DNA from: Chryseobacterium daecheongense
GTDB taxonomy: Bacteria > Bacteroidota > Bacteroidia > Flavobacteriales > Weeksellaceae
NCBI RefSeq assembly: GCF_003729955.1
Contig: NZ_RJTX01000001.1
Location: 124,001 to 188,000, forward strand
DNA: 64,000 bases
Reading direction: 5' to 3'
Shown in pieces: positions 35,033 to 43,872 of this stretch (position 1 is the first letter of the stretch; every line of letters starts with the position of its first letter). A program made the position numbers and the translations under genes. Under the pieces are notes generated by a model. That model was given only the letters and a program-made list of their open reading frames with translations. It had not been told where the DNA came from and did no database searches.

Positions 35033-35104
35033 ATGAATAAAAGAGTATTTATATCATTAGATTTACCGGGCGAAAGCGCCCTTTACGATATTTATTATTA
35101 TTAA
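35033..35104 (+). CDS. Putative pyrimidine attenuator leader peptide
   Basis: A 23-codon open frame (MNKRVFISLDLPGE, then SALYDIYYY, stop TAA). It starts at the predicted transcript 5' end and its stop codon (35102-35104) overlaps the first bases of a perfect terminator stem. A hairpin GGGCG-AAAG-CGCCC lies at 35068-35081, followed by a U-rich stretch (35082-35101) encoding the last residues. This is the layout of the enterobacterial pyrBI leader, in which a translating ribosome that closely follows a UTP-starved polymerase blocks the terminator. No homology to PyrL is claimed; the inference is from arrangement. The peptide itself probably has no function beyond being translated. Confidence 0.7.
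   Translation: MNKRVFISLDLPGESALYDIYYY
35068..35081 (+). promoter_or_regulatory. Leader hairpin, probable RNA polymerase pause signal
   Basis: GGGCG (35068-35072), loop AAAG, CGCCC (35077-35081), immediately before a U-rich tract. Its position matches a pause hairpin. Its GCGAA (35070-35074) could also pair with TTCGC (35119-35123) of the terminator, a possible antiterminator alternative. Confidence 0.55.
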
Positions 35105-35131
35105 GCGAAGATTTGGTCTTCGCTTTTTTTT
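35103..35131 (+). terminator. Attenuator terminator in front of pyrB
   Basis: Perfect 9-bp stem AAGCGAAGA (35103-35111) / TCTTCGCTT (35117-35125), loop TTTGG, and a T tract at 35124-35131. It ends 20 bases before the pyrB ATG, downstream of the operon promoter, so it must be bypassed for pyrB expression. Confidence 0.9.
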
Positions 35132-35151
35132 GTGTAAAAATTTGAGAAAAT

Positions 35152-36042
35152 ATGTTTACGATTACAGAACTAAGCACCGAGAGAATCAACAGTATACTTG
35201 CTGAAGCAATGGCTTTTGCCAATGGAAAAACTGCCAAAATTGAAGGAGAAGTTTTTTGTTCCAACCTTTTCTTTGAAGACAGTACCAGAACCAAAACAAG
35301 TTTTGATATTGCCGAAAGAAAATTAGGATTACAGGTAGTCCCTTTTGACGCTTCGAACAGCTCGGTCAATAAAGGGGAAAGTTTATATGATACGGTAAAA
35401 ACGATCGAAAGCTTAGGCGTAAACCTGGTCGTAATAAGAGATAAAAAAGACAGATACTTTGAAGAACTGAAAAACATTACCATTCCTGTTATCAACGGCG
35501 GAGACGGAACGGGAAACCACCCGTCACAATGTATGCTTGATCTGATGACGATCTACCAGGAATTCGGGAAGTTTGAAGGACTGAAAGTAGGAATCGTAGG
35601 GGATGTAAAACACAGCCGTGTTGCGAACTCTAATGCGGAAGCGTTAAGAAGATTAGGGGCTAAAGTATACTTCTCAGGACCGGAACAATGGTTTGATGAA
35701 GGAGCTTTAATTAACGGGACATACTTAGCTGTAGATGAACTGATTGGTGAAGTAGATGTTTTAATGTTATTAAGAATCCAGCATGAAAGACATGATGCCA
35801 AAATGAGCTTCTCCGCTTCAGAATACCATAGAAAATATGGTTTGACGAAAGAAAGAGAAAAAGCGATGAAAAAGAATGCTATTATCATGCACCCGGCTCC
35901 GATTAACAGAGGAGTGGAAATTGATACGGATTTGGTGGAATGTGAACGCTCAAGAGTATTCAAGCAAATGCAGAATGGAGTTTTCGCAAGAATGGCCATC
36001 CTGAAAGAAGCATTGGAAGAAAAGGGATTCACATTTAAGTAA
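35152..36042 (+). CDS. pyrB: Aspartate carbamoyltransferase catalytic subunit
   Basis: A 296-residue transcarbamylase that makes carbamoyl-aspartate, the committed pyrimidine step. The carbamoyl-phosphate loop is [20 protein letters not shown] and the aspartate-side motif is [22 protein letters not shown] is also present (with HPSQ in place of HPTQ). No pyrI regulatory subunit follows, so feedback through PyrI is absent and control at transcription is more important. It is the first structural gene after the attenuator, followed by carA, a DinB-like gene and carB. Confidence 0.97.
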   Translation: MFTITELSTERINSILAEAMAFANGKTAKIEGEVFCSNLFFEDSTRTKTSFDIAERKLGLQVVPFDASNSSVNKGESLYDTVKTIESLGVNLVVIRDKKDRYFEELKNITIPVINGGDGTGNHPSQCMLDLMTIYQEFGKFEGLKVGIVGDVKHSRVANSNAEALRRLGAKVYFSGPEQWFDEGALINGTYLAVDELIGEVDVLMLLRIQHERHDAKMSFSASEYHRKYGLTKEREKAMKKNAIIMHPAPINRGVEIDTDLVECERSRVFKQMQNGVFARMAILKEALEEKGFTFK

Positions 36043-36043
36043 A

Positions 36044-36105
36044 AAGTAGAAAGTACAAAATACATTTTACAACCGACATTGTACAAAAAATAAAATAGAA
36101 ATCTA
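36044..36105. repeat. Fold-back spacer of GTACAAAA-type words
   Basis: Direct copies of GTACAAAA at 36053 and 36081, and the inverted pair GTACAA / TTGTAC (36079-36084), with ATTTTACAA between them, in the pyrB-carA spacer. Confidence 0.5.
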
Positions 36106-36115
36106 AATAAAGAAA

Positions 36116-37201
36116 ATGAAGAAAAAATTAATACTGGAGTCCGGTGAAGTATTTCATGGAGAAGGTTTCGGTGCAGAGTTGGAAACGGCGGGAGAAGTGG
36201 TTTTCAATACCGGAATGACAGGATATCAAGAATTGATTTCAGACCCGTCTTATTGTGGTCAGATCGTATGTATGACCTATCCGCTTATCGGAAATTATGG
36301 GATCAACCGTGATGATTACGAAAGTATTGAGCCGGCGATTAAAGGTCTTATCGTAAAGGAACTTTGTGACTTCCCGTCCAACTTCCGTACGCAGATCACT
36401 TTAGATGAATTGTTTAAAAAGAAAAACCTTTCGGGAATTTCAGGAATTGATACGAGAAAGCTGACAAGAATTCTTCGTAACCATGGAGTGGTGAAAGGAA
36501 AGATCGTGAATGAAGATGCAGATGACAATGCAGTAGTAGCAGAATTAAAATCAACTAGATTCCCGACGAATCAGGTAGAAATGGTTTCTACTAAAACATC
36601 ATACGCAAACCCTGGAAGAGGATTTAAAGTAGTACTGGTAGATTTCGGTTCCAAATTAGGGATCATCAGAGAATTGTCACAAAGAAACTGTGATATTATA
36701 GTGGTTTCACAAGATACAACCGCAGAAGAAATCTTATTAATGAATCCGGACGGAATCATGTTATCCAACGGTCCCGGTGACCCGGAAGACAATCCGCATG
36801 CCCTGGAAATGATTCGTGGAGTACTGGGGAAAGTTCCGATCTTCGGAATCTGCTTAGGACATCAGTTGATCGGTTTAGCTTGCGGAGCAAAAACATTCAA
36901 ATTAAAATTCGGACACAGAGGAGGGAACCACCCGGTGTTGGATTTAGAGAAAAACAAAGTGGCCATCACTTCTCAAAATCACGGGTATGCCGTAGATCAG
37001 GAAAGTTTGAAAGGAACGGATCTAATTGAAACGCATATTGCATTGAATGACAGAACCAATGAAGGATTGAAACACAAAATCCATCCATGTTTCTCTGTTC
37101 AGTACCACCCGGAAGCAAGTCCTGGTCCGGAAGATGCCAACTATCTGTTTGATGATTTCATCCACTTAATGGAAGACTTTAAAAACAAGAAAAACCAATA
37201 A
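36116..37201 (+). CDS. carA: Carbamoyl-phosphate synthase small (glutaminase) subunit
   Basis: A 361-residue subunit that frees ammonia from glutamine for carbamoyl-phosphate synthesis. The N-terminal CPSase domain has FNTGMTGYQELISDPSY, and the C-terminal class-I amidotransferase holds LSNGPGDP, the nucleophile in FGICLGHQLIGLA and the His-Glu pair in QYHPEASPGP. It follows pyrB by 73 bases and precedes a small DinB-like gene. Its product is needed by both pyrimidine and arginine synthesis, and this is the only carA in the window. Confidence 0.97.
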   Translation: MKKKLILESGEVFHGEGFGAELETAGEVVFNTGMTGYQELISDPSYCGQIVCMTYPLIGNYGINRDDYESIEPAIKGLIVKELCDFPSNFRTQITLDELFKKKNLSGISGIDTRKLTRILRNHGVVKGKIVNEDADDNAVVAELKSTRFPTNQVEMVSTKTSYANPGRGFKVVLVDFGSKLGIIRELSQRNCDIIVVSQDTTAEEILLMNPDGIMLSNGPGDPEDNPHALEMIRGVLGKVPIFGICLGHQLIGLACGAKTFKLKFGHRGGNHPVLDLEKNKVAITSQNHGYAVDQESLKGTDLIETHIALNDRTNEGLKHKIHPCFSVQYHPEASPGPEDANYLFDDFIHLMEDFKNKKNQ

Positions 37202-37210
37202 ATTTTCAAC

Positions 37211-37675
37211 ATGGAAACTCCCTTACAATTAGCCAATCGTTTTCGTGAAGTGTATTTGAATGGAGAATGGGTAGTGTATACCAATTATAAAACTCAGCTG
37301 TCAGAAACTCCCAGAGGAATTTTGACCAAGAAATGGGAAGATCTGAACAGTATTGAATCTATCGCTTTTCACATCCATTATTATGTACACGGAGTGCTGA
37401 ATGTGCTGGAAGGAGGAACACTGGACATCAGCGATAAGTATAGCTTTGATTTTCCTCCCACGAAATCAGAAGAAGAATGGAAGAGTTTCCTGACGACATT
37501 TATCGAGGATTGCGAGAAATTTGCAGACATCATTGAAAAAATGTCAGACGAAGATTTGGATGGAGATTTTTCCGAAAATAAATACGGAAGCAAAAGAAAA
37601 AATATCAACGCTTTGATTGAGCATGGGTATTACCATTTAGGACAGATAATTTTAATTAAAAAGTTAGCAAAATAA
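37211..37675 (+). CDS. DinB-like four-helix protein within the car operon
   Basis: A 154-residue helical protein of the DinB/YfiT type. It has the histidines typical of the metal site (FHIHYYVHGVL near 52-62, and the closing motif EHGYYHLGQIILIKK near 137-150). Enzymes of this fold include thiol transferases and hydrolases, but many members have unknown functions. It lies nine bases after carA and about 60 before carB on the same strand, interrupting the usual carAB pair. No link to carbamoyl phosphate is evident from sequence; whether it contributes to the pathway or is a passenger is unknown. Confidence 0.8.
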   Translation: METPLQLANRFREVYLNGEWVVYTNYKTQLSETPRGILTKKWEDLNSIESIAFHIHYYVHGVLNVLEGGTLDISDKYSFDFPPTKSEEEWKSFLTTFIEDCEKFADIIEKMSDEDLDGDFSENKYGSKRKNINALIEHGYYHLGQIILIKKLAK

Positions 37676-37679
37676 AACA

Positions 37680-37722
37680 TTAGAAAATAGGCTAAAATCT
37701 AGCATCTAACTTCTAATATCTA
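37680..37722. repeat. Fold-back spacer of TTAGAAGTTAG-type words, second copy
   Basis: TTAGAA (37680-37685) faces TTCTAA (37711-37716), with GGCTAAAATCTAGC, AGCATCTAACTTCTAA and ATATCTAA words; the same vocabulary as the spacer at 32307-32360. It lies immediately before carB. Confidence 0.55.
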
Positions 37723-37733
37723 ATAAAAAGAAA

Positions 37734-40700
37734 ATGGCAAAACGTACAGATATAAAAACAATTTTAGTAATCGGTTCAGGTCCAATCATCATTGGTCAGG
37801 CAGCAGAATTCGATTATGCAGGAACGCAGGCTTGTTTATCTTTGAAAGAAGAAGGATACAAAGTAATTTTGATCAATTCCAACCCTGCAACGATTATGAC
37901 GGATGTGGAAATTGCAGATAAAGTTTACATCGAGCCGATTTCCCTGCAGTTTGTAAGTCACATTATCAGAAAAGAGCGCCCTGATGCGCTTCTACCGACT
38001 CTTGGAGGGCAGACGGGTCTGAATATGGCGGTAGAATTGGAAAAATCAGGGATTCTTGAAGAGTGCAAAGTAGAAGTATTGGGAACCAAGCTTTCTGCGA
38101 TCAACAGAGCAGAAGACAGGGATTTATTCCGTGAACTGATGAGAGAACTGAACGAACCCGTTCCTGAATCAGACATCGTAAACACAGTAGAAGGAGCACT
38201 TGCTTTTGCTGATGACATCGGTTATCCTGTGATTGTACGTCCTGCTTTCACCATGGGTGGAACAGGAGGTGGTATCGCTTCCAACGAAACTGAATTGAAA
38301 GAAATTGCTGAATTAGGACTGAAACACAGCCCGGTTACACAATGTCTTATCGAAAAATCAATTGCCGGTTTCAAAGAAATAGAATACGAAGTAATGCGTG
38401 ATGCAAACGACAACGCGATTGTGGTTTGTAACATGGAAAATATAGATCCGGTGGGAGTTCATACTGGAGATTCCATCGTAGTGGCACCTTCTCAGACACT
38501 TTCAGACAGAGAATATCAGTTATTGAGAAACGCTTCACTGAAAATCATCAGAGCATTAGGAATTGAAGGAGGATGTAATGTACAGCTGGCTTTAGATCCA
38601 CACTCATTCAACTACTATATCATCGAGGTAAACCCAAGAGTTTCCCGTTCATCCGCTTTAGCATCAAAAGCAACAGGTTACCCGATTGCAAAAATTGCTG
38701 CGAAAATCGCGGTAGGATTAACGCTTGATGAAATCATGAATCCGGTAACAGGAAAAACATATGCATGTTTTGAGCCTGCTCTGGATTATGTGGTAACCAA
38801 ATTCCCGAGATTCCCATTCGATAAATTTGAAACAGCGGACAGAAGACTATCTACTCAGATGAAAGCTACAGGAGAGGTTATGGCGATCGGAAGAAACTTC
38901 GAAGAGTCTTTACAGAAAGCTATCCGTTCCTTGGAAACGGGAATCAGACATTTGGGATTAAAAACCAAACAGGCTCAAGCCCTTACTGCTGAAGAAATCG
39001 AAAGAAGAATCAGAGTTTGTGATGATGAAAGATTATTCATCATCGGAGATGCATTGAGAAGAGGGTATGATTGGGAACAGATCGTAGAATGGAGCAAAAT
39101 AGATAAGTTCTTCATCTGGAAATTAAAGAAATTAGTTGATTTCGAAAAAACAATTGCCGAAAATAAATTTGATAAGGAAACTTTAATCCAGGCTAAAAAG
39201 TTAGGATTCGCCGACATCAATATTGCTGTTCTTTGGAATGTAACTGAACGCGAAGTTTTCAATTTCAGAAAAGAAAACGGAGTAATGCCGGTGTATAAAA
39301 TGGTAGATACCTGTGCAGCTGAATTTGAATCTGAAACCCCATATTTCTACGGAACGTATGAAGAAGAGAATGAAAGCGTAGTTTCGGATAAAGAAAAGAT
39401 CATCGTTCTAGGTTCCGGACCTATCAGAATCGGACAGGGGGTTGAATTCGACTATGCAACGGTTCACTCAGTTTGGGCGATCAAAGAAATGGGCTACGAA
39501 GCGATCATTATCAATAATAATCCTGAAACAGTTTCTACAGACTTCTCAATCTCAGATAAATTATACTTCGAGCCCCTAACGGAAGAAGATGTAATGAATA
39601 TTATCGAGCTTGAAAAACCTAAAGGAGTAGTCGTTCAGTTTGGAGGTCAGACTGCCATCAACTTAGCAGATAAATTAGCTTCTCATGGCGTTCAGATCTT
39701 AGGAACTTCATTGGAAGATCTGGACAGAGCTGAAAACAGAGATAAATTTGAAAAAGCACTTCAGGAATTAGGAATTCCTCAACCTAAAGGGAAAACATCT
39801 GTTTCAAAAGAAGAAGCGATCAAAATTGCCAACGAAATCGGTTACCCGGTATTGGTACGTCCAAGTTATGTTCTAGGAGGCAGAGCGATGGAAATCGTAT
39901 ATACGGAAACAGAATTGGCTCACTACATGGAACATGCGGTGGAAGCAAGCCCTGAACACCCGGTTTTGGTTGATAAATACATGGTAGGGAAAGAAGTGGA
40001 GGTTGATGCGATATGTGATGGAGAAACAACCGTTATTCCTGGGATCATGGAGCACATCGAAAGAGCGGGGGTTCACTCCGGAGACTCGATTGCTGTATAT
40101 CCGCCCCAAAATATCTCTCAAAAAGAAATCGAAACTTTAGTTGACTATACAAAAAGACTGGCAAAAGGACTGAACGTTATCGGTTTAATGAACATCCAGT
40201 ACGTTCTTTTCGAAGGAAACGTATATGTGATCGAAGTTAACCCGCGTTCATCAAGAACGGTTCCGTTCTTATCTAAAATCACGGATGTTCCAATGGCTAA
40301 CTTAGCAACAAAAGCGATTTTAGGCCAGAAACTGAAAGATTTGGGTTACAAAGACGGATTGGTTCCAAATAAAGAAGGAGTATTCGTAAAAGTTCCTGTA
40401 TTCTCATTCTCAAAGCTAACGAAAGTAGACATCTCTTTAGGCCCTGAAATGAAGTCTACAGGAGAAGTAATGGGAAAAGATACTACCCTGGAAAAAGCAC
40501 TTTACAAAGGATTAATCGCAGCCGGAAGAAAAGTTCCAATGCATGGTTCTATTTTGTTCACAGTTGCCGATAAGCATAAGCAGGAAGCAGCTGATTTGGC
40601 GGCAAGATTCCATGAAGTAGGTTTCAGAATCTGGGCTACGGAAGGAACGGCAAAATTCTTCGAAGAAAAAGGAATTCCTTGCAAAATAGGATACAAGATC

Positions 40701-40916
40701 GGAGAGGAAAGCGTAAACCTTATTGACCTTATCCAGAAAGGAAAAGTACAGTATGTAGTCAATACCACTACAAAAGGTAAACAGGCAGAAAGAGACGGAT
40801 TCCAGATCAGAAGAATGAGCGTGGAAAACGGAGTTCCTTGTTTAACTTCAATGGATACGGTAGAAGCGATCTTGAAAGTGATTGAAAGCATGAGCTTCAA
40901 GATGGAGACGATGTAA
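37734..40916 (+). CDS. carB: Carbamoyl-phosphate synthase large subunit
   Basis: A 1060-residue enzyme made of two homologous ATP-grasp halves. The first half (about 1-400) makes carboxyphosphate and carbamate, with [20 protein letters not shown]; the second (about 545-930) phosphorylates carbamate, with [16 protein letters not shown]. An oligomerisation domain lies between them, and a C-terminal MGS-type allosteric domain (about 935-1060, [20 protein letters not shown]) would bind UMP/IMP and ornithine. Length and motifs are complete. It is the last gene of the pyrB operon and is followed by an intrinsic terminator. Confidence 0.98.
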   Translation: MAKRTDIKTILVIGSGPIIIGQAAEFDYAGTQACLSLKEEGYKVILINSNPATIMTDVEIADKVYIEPISLQFVSHIIRKERPDALLPTLGGQTGLNMAVELEKSGILEECKVEVLGTKLSAINRAEDRDLFRELMRELNEPVPESDIVNTVEGALAFADDIGYPVIVRPAFTMGGTGGGIASNETELKEIAELGLKHSPVTQCLIEKSIAGFKEIEYEVMRDANDNAIVVCNMENIDPVGVHTGDSIVVAPSQTLSDREYQLLRNASLKIIRALGIEGGCNVQLALDPHSFNYYIIEVNPRVSRSSALASKATGYPIAKIAAKIAVGLTLDEIMNPVTGKTYACFEPALDYVVTKFPRFPFDKFETADRRLSTQMKATGEVMAIGRNFEESLQKAIRSLETGIRHLGLKTKQAQALTAEEIERRIRVCDDERLFIIGDALRRGYDWEQIVEWSKIDKFFIWKLKKLVDFEKTIAENKFDKETLIQAKKLGFADINIAVLWNVTEREVFNFRKENGVMPVYKMVDTCAAEFESETPYFYGTYEEENESVVSDKEKIIVLGSGPIRIGQGVEFDYATVHSVWAIKEMGYEAIIINNNPETVSTDFSISDKLYFEPLTEEDVMNIIELEKPKGVVVQFGGQTAINLADKLASHGVQILGTSLEDLDRAENRDKFEKALQELGIPQPKGKTSVSKEEAIKIANEIGYPVLVRPSYVLGGRAMEIVYTETELAHYMEHAVEASPEHPVLVDKYMVGKEVEVDAICDGETTVIPGIMEHIERAGVHSGDSIAVYPPQNISQKEIETLVDYTKRLAKGLNVIGLMNIQYVLFEGNVYVIEVNPRSSRTVPFLSKITDVPMANLATKAILGQKLKDLGYKDGLVPNKEGVFVKVPVFSFSKLTKVDISLGPEMKSTGEVMGKDTTLEKALYKGLIAAGRKVPMHGSILFTVADKHKQEAADLAARFHEVGFRIWATEGTAKFFEEKGIPCKIGYKIGEESVNLIDLIQKGKVQYVVNTTTKGKQAERDGFQIRRMSVENGVPCLTSMDTVEAILKVIESMSFKMETM

Positions 40917-40936
40917 TTGTCGAAATAAATATAATT

Positions 40937-40967
40937 AAAACGCACCCTTTTTAAGGTGCGTTTTTTT
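40937..40967 (+). terminator. Terminator of the pyrimidine operon
   Basis: AAACGCACC / GGTGCGTTT stem (40938-40946 and 40955-40963) followed by a T run. The same nine-base stem is used by the terminator after trxB. Confidence 0.9.
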
Positions 40968-41045
40968 ATGAATAAAAAGTTTGACTAGTTAACAAAATAT
41001 ATGATTTTTAATGTAATTTTAGTGAATTCTCATAATAAATAAAAC

Positions 41046-42185
41046 ATGTCATTTTTTAAAAAGCTTTTTGGTATAGGTGATAAAAAGAAAGAACCAGTAT
41101 CTGGTGTAAACGAAGATTTGCCATGGTTAGAACCTTCAGAAAATCTCTGGAATATAAAGCTTCTGGATTTGCGATCTACTAGTTCTATGCTTTCTTTTTC
41201 TTCGGATCCGCAAATGGCAAAGAATGCTGTTTCTTATAATGGGGACGATGGAACTGCTTTTTGGGGGATAAAACCGGATGTTGACATATCTGTTTCTGCT
41301 GATCTAACTATACCTATTGACGGAACTTTAGAGCCAGGTGTTTTATTTGTACCTGGTACAATGGAACATAAATGGGCCATTTTTTTTGATGGGATATATC
41401 TGATTTTTGTACGTAGTTGGCTGAGAAAGGTTTTGGTGGTTGCAAAAACATCACAAAAGAATAATTTGTTAATCATTGAAAATATCATTGGACAATTTAC
41501 TGATAATGAAAGTCCAGAATTTACACGAGCAGTTTTAAACTTTTTATTGATAGGTTATGCCATTGGAGAAAATATTCCAGCGCCATTACCTAAATCATTA
41601 GAACTAGAGACCAAAAAAGCAGGAGCTTGGGCTTTTTCAATATATGGGAATAAAGCTCATTTTGGAACTTTTGATGAAGGATTTCTTCCAATTACAAAAG
41701 GAAAGTTAAGGTCTCACTCTTTGTTGCATATTGCTGTAGCGAAATCAAATGTTGATGAAATAGAAAAACAAATTAAAAACGGAACTGATATCAATTTATT
41801 GGCAGGAGACGGTTTGGCTACTTTGCATTGGTCAATAGCAGATGAAAGTACTGAATCTATGAAGAAACTGTTGGAACTTGGAGCAGACCCAAACATAAGG
41901 ACAATACAAGGAGCTACACCATTAATGAATGCTGTTCAATCTAACAAAGTAGATCATGTAATTTTACTTTTACAGTCAGGAGCATTGATAAATGCTAAGG
42001 ATTATAGAGGATTTACGGCCTTACACAGAGCAGCAGAAATGGGACATTTGGAAATTTTAAAGATTTTATTGTCAAAAGGAGCTGATAAAAACATTGAAGC
42101 AGAAAATCATACTGCATTGTCACTTGCAAGAGCAAGAGAGAATAAAGAAATAATAAAACTATTAACAGATACAAAACAACCATGA
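41046..42185 (+). CDS. Ankyrin-repeat protein with an uncharacterised N-terminal domain
   Basis: A 379-residue cytoplasmic protein. The first 215 residues form a domain I do not recognise (LPWLEPSENLWNIKLLDLR, then a two-part beta-rich section with GTMEHKWAIFFDGIYLIFVR). From about residue 228 come four ankyrin repeats: HSLLHIAVAKSNVDEIEKQI, GLATLHWSIADESTESMKKL, GATPLMNAVQSNKVDHVILL and GFTALHRAAEMGHLEILKIL. There is no signal peptide. The following gene starts within its stop codon (ATGA), so the pair is coupled. Ankyrin repeats bind proteins; role unknown. Confidence 0.85.
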   Translation: MSFFKKLFGIGDKKKEPVSGVNEDLPWLEPSENLWNIKLLDLRSTSSMLSFSSDPQMAKNAVSYNGDDGTAFWGIKPDVDISVSADLTIPIDGTLEPGVLFVPGTMEHKWAIFFDGIYLIFVRSWLRKVLVVAKTSQKNNLLIIENIIGQFTDNESPEFTRAVLNFLLIGYAIGENIPAPLPKSLELETKKAGAWAFSIYGNKAHFGTFDEGFLPITKGKLRSHSLLHIAVAKSNVDEIEKQIKNGTDINLLAGDGLATLHWSIADESTESMKKLLELGADPNIRTIQGATPLMNAVQSNKVDHVILLLQSGALINAKDYRGFTALHRAAEMGHLEILKILLSKGADKNIEAENHTALSLARARENKEIIKLLTDTKQP

Positions 42186-42685
42186 CACAATACCAAGCCA
42201 AATCCCCCAACTCTTTATCTTTTGACATCACAAAAAGTGATCAATTAATTGGAAAACTCATTTATCAGGGTTGGTTCAAATTCAATGCGATTATAGAACT
42301 TTCAGATAATTCAACTTACCAGATCGAACCTAAAGGTTTCTGGGGAACTACCATTGAACTTAAAGACGGTGAAAATGTACTCCTCAAATTCAACATGAAC
42401 TGGAACGGAGAAATCATCATACAGACATTTTTTGACAATGCTGAGAAAGATTATATCTTCAAACACCGAGGGATTTTTAAGGATTCCTATGTGTTGACAG
42501 ACCATGAAGGAGCAGAGCTTTTGGTTATGAAGCCCCATCTGAAATGGAGTGTGATGAATTATGAATATACGATCACGGCATCCGACAACTTTGAGACATT
42601 GCCTCAAAAGGAAATTTTATTGATCAGTTCATTGCACTGTGCCAACTACTATATGTCTATGATGACTACTTTCATGGGAGTATAA
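42182..42685 (+). CDS. Uncharacterised protein coupled to the ankyrin gene
   Basis: A 167-residue soluble protein with an alternating beta pattern, GWFKFNAIIELSDNSTYQIE, followed by KGFWGTTIELKDGENVLLKF and more. Repeated strand-turn-strand units with Trp and Gly suggest a LURP/tubby-like or similar beta barrel, but I do not claim a family. It starts at the ankyrin gene stop codon and is followed after 37 bases by ogt, so it lies in the middle of a possible operon. No signal peptide, no membrane helix. Confidence 0.7.
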   Translation: MTQYQAKSPNSLSFDITKSDQLIGKLIYQGWFKFNAIIELSDNSTYQIEPKGFWGTTIELKDGENVLLKFNMNWNGEIIIQTFFDNAEKDYIFKHRGIFKDSYVLTDHEGAELLVMKPHLKWSVMNYEYTITASDNFETLPQKEILLISSLHCANYYMSMMTTFMGV

Positions 42686-42722
42686 GTAAGAAATGATCTG
42701 AAAATTTATTACTTTTAATTCA

Positions 42723-43235
42723 ATGAAAATCATACACCTCAAAACCGTCACAACTCCGCTCGGAGATATGTTTGCCTGCGCTGTAGACGAAGGAATATGC
42801 CTTTTGGAATTCACCGACCGGAAAAATATGGAGAAGCAATTTAAATCCTTATCAAAATCTTTAAACGCAGAAATTACAGAGAAAGATCATCCCCATTTCA
42901 CACAACTTGAAAATGAGCTGAAGGAATATTTTGAAGAGAAAAGAAATACATTTGAAGTCCCCTTATTTATTACGGGAACCGAATTTCAAGCAAAAGTATG
43001 GCAGCTTTTAAGAGAGATCCCGATGGGAGAGACCAGAACCTACAAGCAACAATCTGAATTTTTAGGAAACCCTAAAGCTATTCGTGCAGTGGGAACCGCA
43101 AACGGTATCAATAAAATAGCTATTCTGATCCCTTGTCACCGTGTTATAGGTTCTAATGGAGAATTGGTGGGGTATGCAGGAGGAATCTGGAGAAAACAAA
43201 AATTGTTGGAATTGGAGAAGGCTATCTTGTTTTGA
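42723..43235 (+). CDS. ogt: Methylated-DNA-protein-cysteine methyltransferase
   Basis: A 170-residue repair protein that removes alkyl groups from O6-alkylguanine onto its own cysteine, C138, in IPCHRVIG (residues 136-143). The helix-turn-helix that flips the base is GETRTYKQQSEFLGNPKAIRA (broken here as TYKQQSEFLGNPKA), and the conserved YAGGIWRKQKLL closes the active site. It lacks the Ada N-terminal domain, so it acts alone as a stoichiometric repair protein. The next gene (DUF2911) starts 28 bases later. Confidence 0.95.
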   Translation: MKIIHLKTVTTPLGDMFACAVDEGICLLEFTDRKNMEKQFKSLSKSLNAEITEKDHPHFTQLENELKEYFEEKRNTFEVPLFITGTEFQAKVWQLLREIPMGETRTYKQQSEFLGNPKAIRAVGTANGINKIAILIPCHRVIGSNGELVGYAGGIWRKQKLLELEKAILF

Positions 43236-43263
43236 TTTTGTAATTTTAAACAAAAATTTGCAC

Positions 43264-43869
43264 GTGAGAAAGTTAATAATAGCACTTTGCTTATCCGTTT
43301 CAGCTTTAAGCTTTGCACAGGATTATTCTGTTCCGGCAGCGAGCCCGAGACAAAAAGTAGAACAGCAGTTTTCAATGTCTAAAGTGACGATTGATTATGG
43401 AAGACCGGGAGTAAAAGGACGTAAAATATTTGGTGAATTAGTTCCTTATGGTCAGGTCTGGAGAGCAGGAGCCAATTCCTCTACCAAAGTTACCTTCGGA
43501 CAAGCCGTGAACTTTGGCGGAAAAGTAGTTCCGGCAGGAACCTATGGATTATTCATCATTCCAACCGAGAAAGAGTGGAAAGTGATTCTGAATAAAGATT
43601 TCCAGCAATGGGGCGCCTTTACGTATGATCCGAAACAGGATGTGGTAGATGTTACGGTTCCTGTCAATAAATTGGCAGACAAACAGGAGTGGTTTGAAAT
43701 TACTTTAAATCCTATTGACGAAAACTCGGCCAATCTTGTGCTGAAGTGGGATTTTGCTCAGGCAGAAGTTCCTTTGAAGCCGGCAAAACCTGATGCAGTG
43801 ATCAAGATTACAGATAAGCTGAAAGAGATTAAAAAAATAGAATCTGACGCTAATAAAACCAAAAGCTAA
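43264..43869 (+). CDS. DUF2911-family exported protein
   Basis: A 201-residue protein read from the GTG at 43264, which gives a perfect signal peptide (RKLIIALCLSVSALSFAQ). The ATG at 43156 in the same frame lies inside ogt and would bury the signal, so I reject it. The mature part has the DUF2911 pattern: ASPRQKVEQQFSMSKVTIDYGRPGVKGR, GELVPYGQVWRAGANSSTKV and YGLFIIPTEKEWKVILNK (shown in parts). Members are secreted and of unknown function. A TTTTG-N18-AAAATTTG promoter-like pair ends three bases before the GTG. Confidence 0.85.
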   Translation: MRKLIIALCLSVSALSFAQDYSVPAASPRQKVEQQFSMSKVTIDYGRPGVKGRKIFGELVPYGQVWRAGANSSTKVTFGQAVNFGGKVVPAGTYGLFIIPTEKEWKVILNKDFQQWGAFTYDPKQDVVDVTVPVNKLADKQEWFEITLNPIDENSANLVLKWDFAQAEVPLKPAKPDAVIKITDKLKEIKKIESDANKTKS

Positions 43870-43872
43870 GAA

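Noticed and set aside
43156..43263. ATG start for the DUF2911 gene inside ogt
   Set aside because: It would place 36 unrelated residues before a clear signal peptide; the GTG at 43264 fits better.
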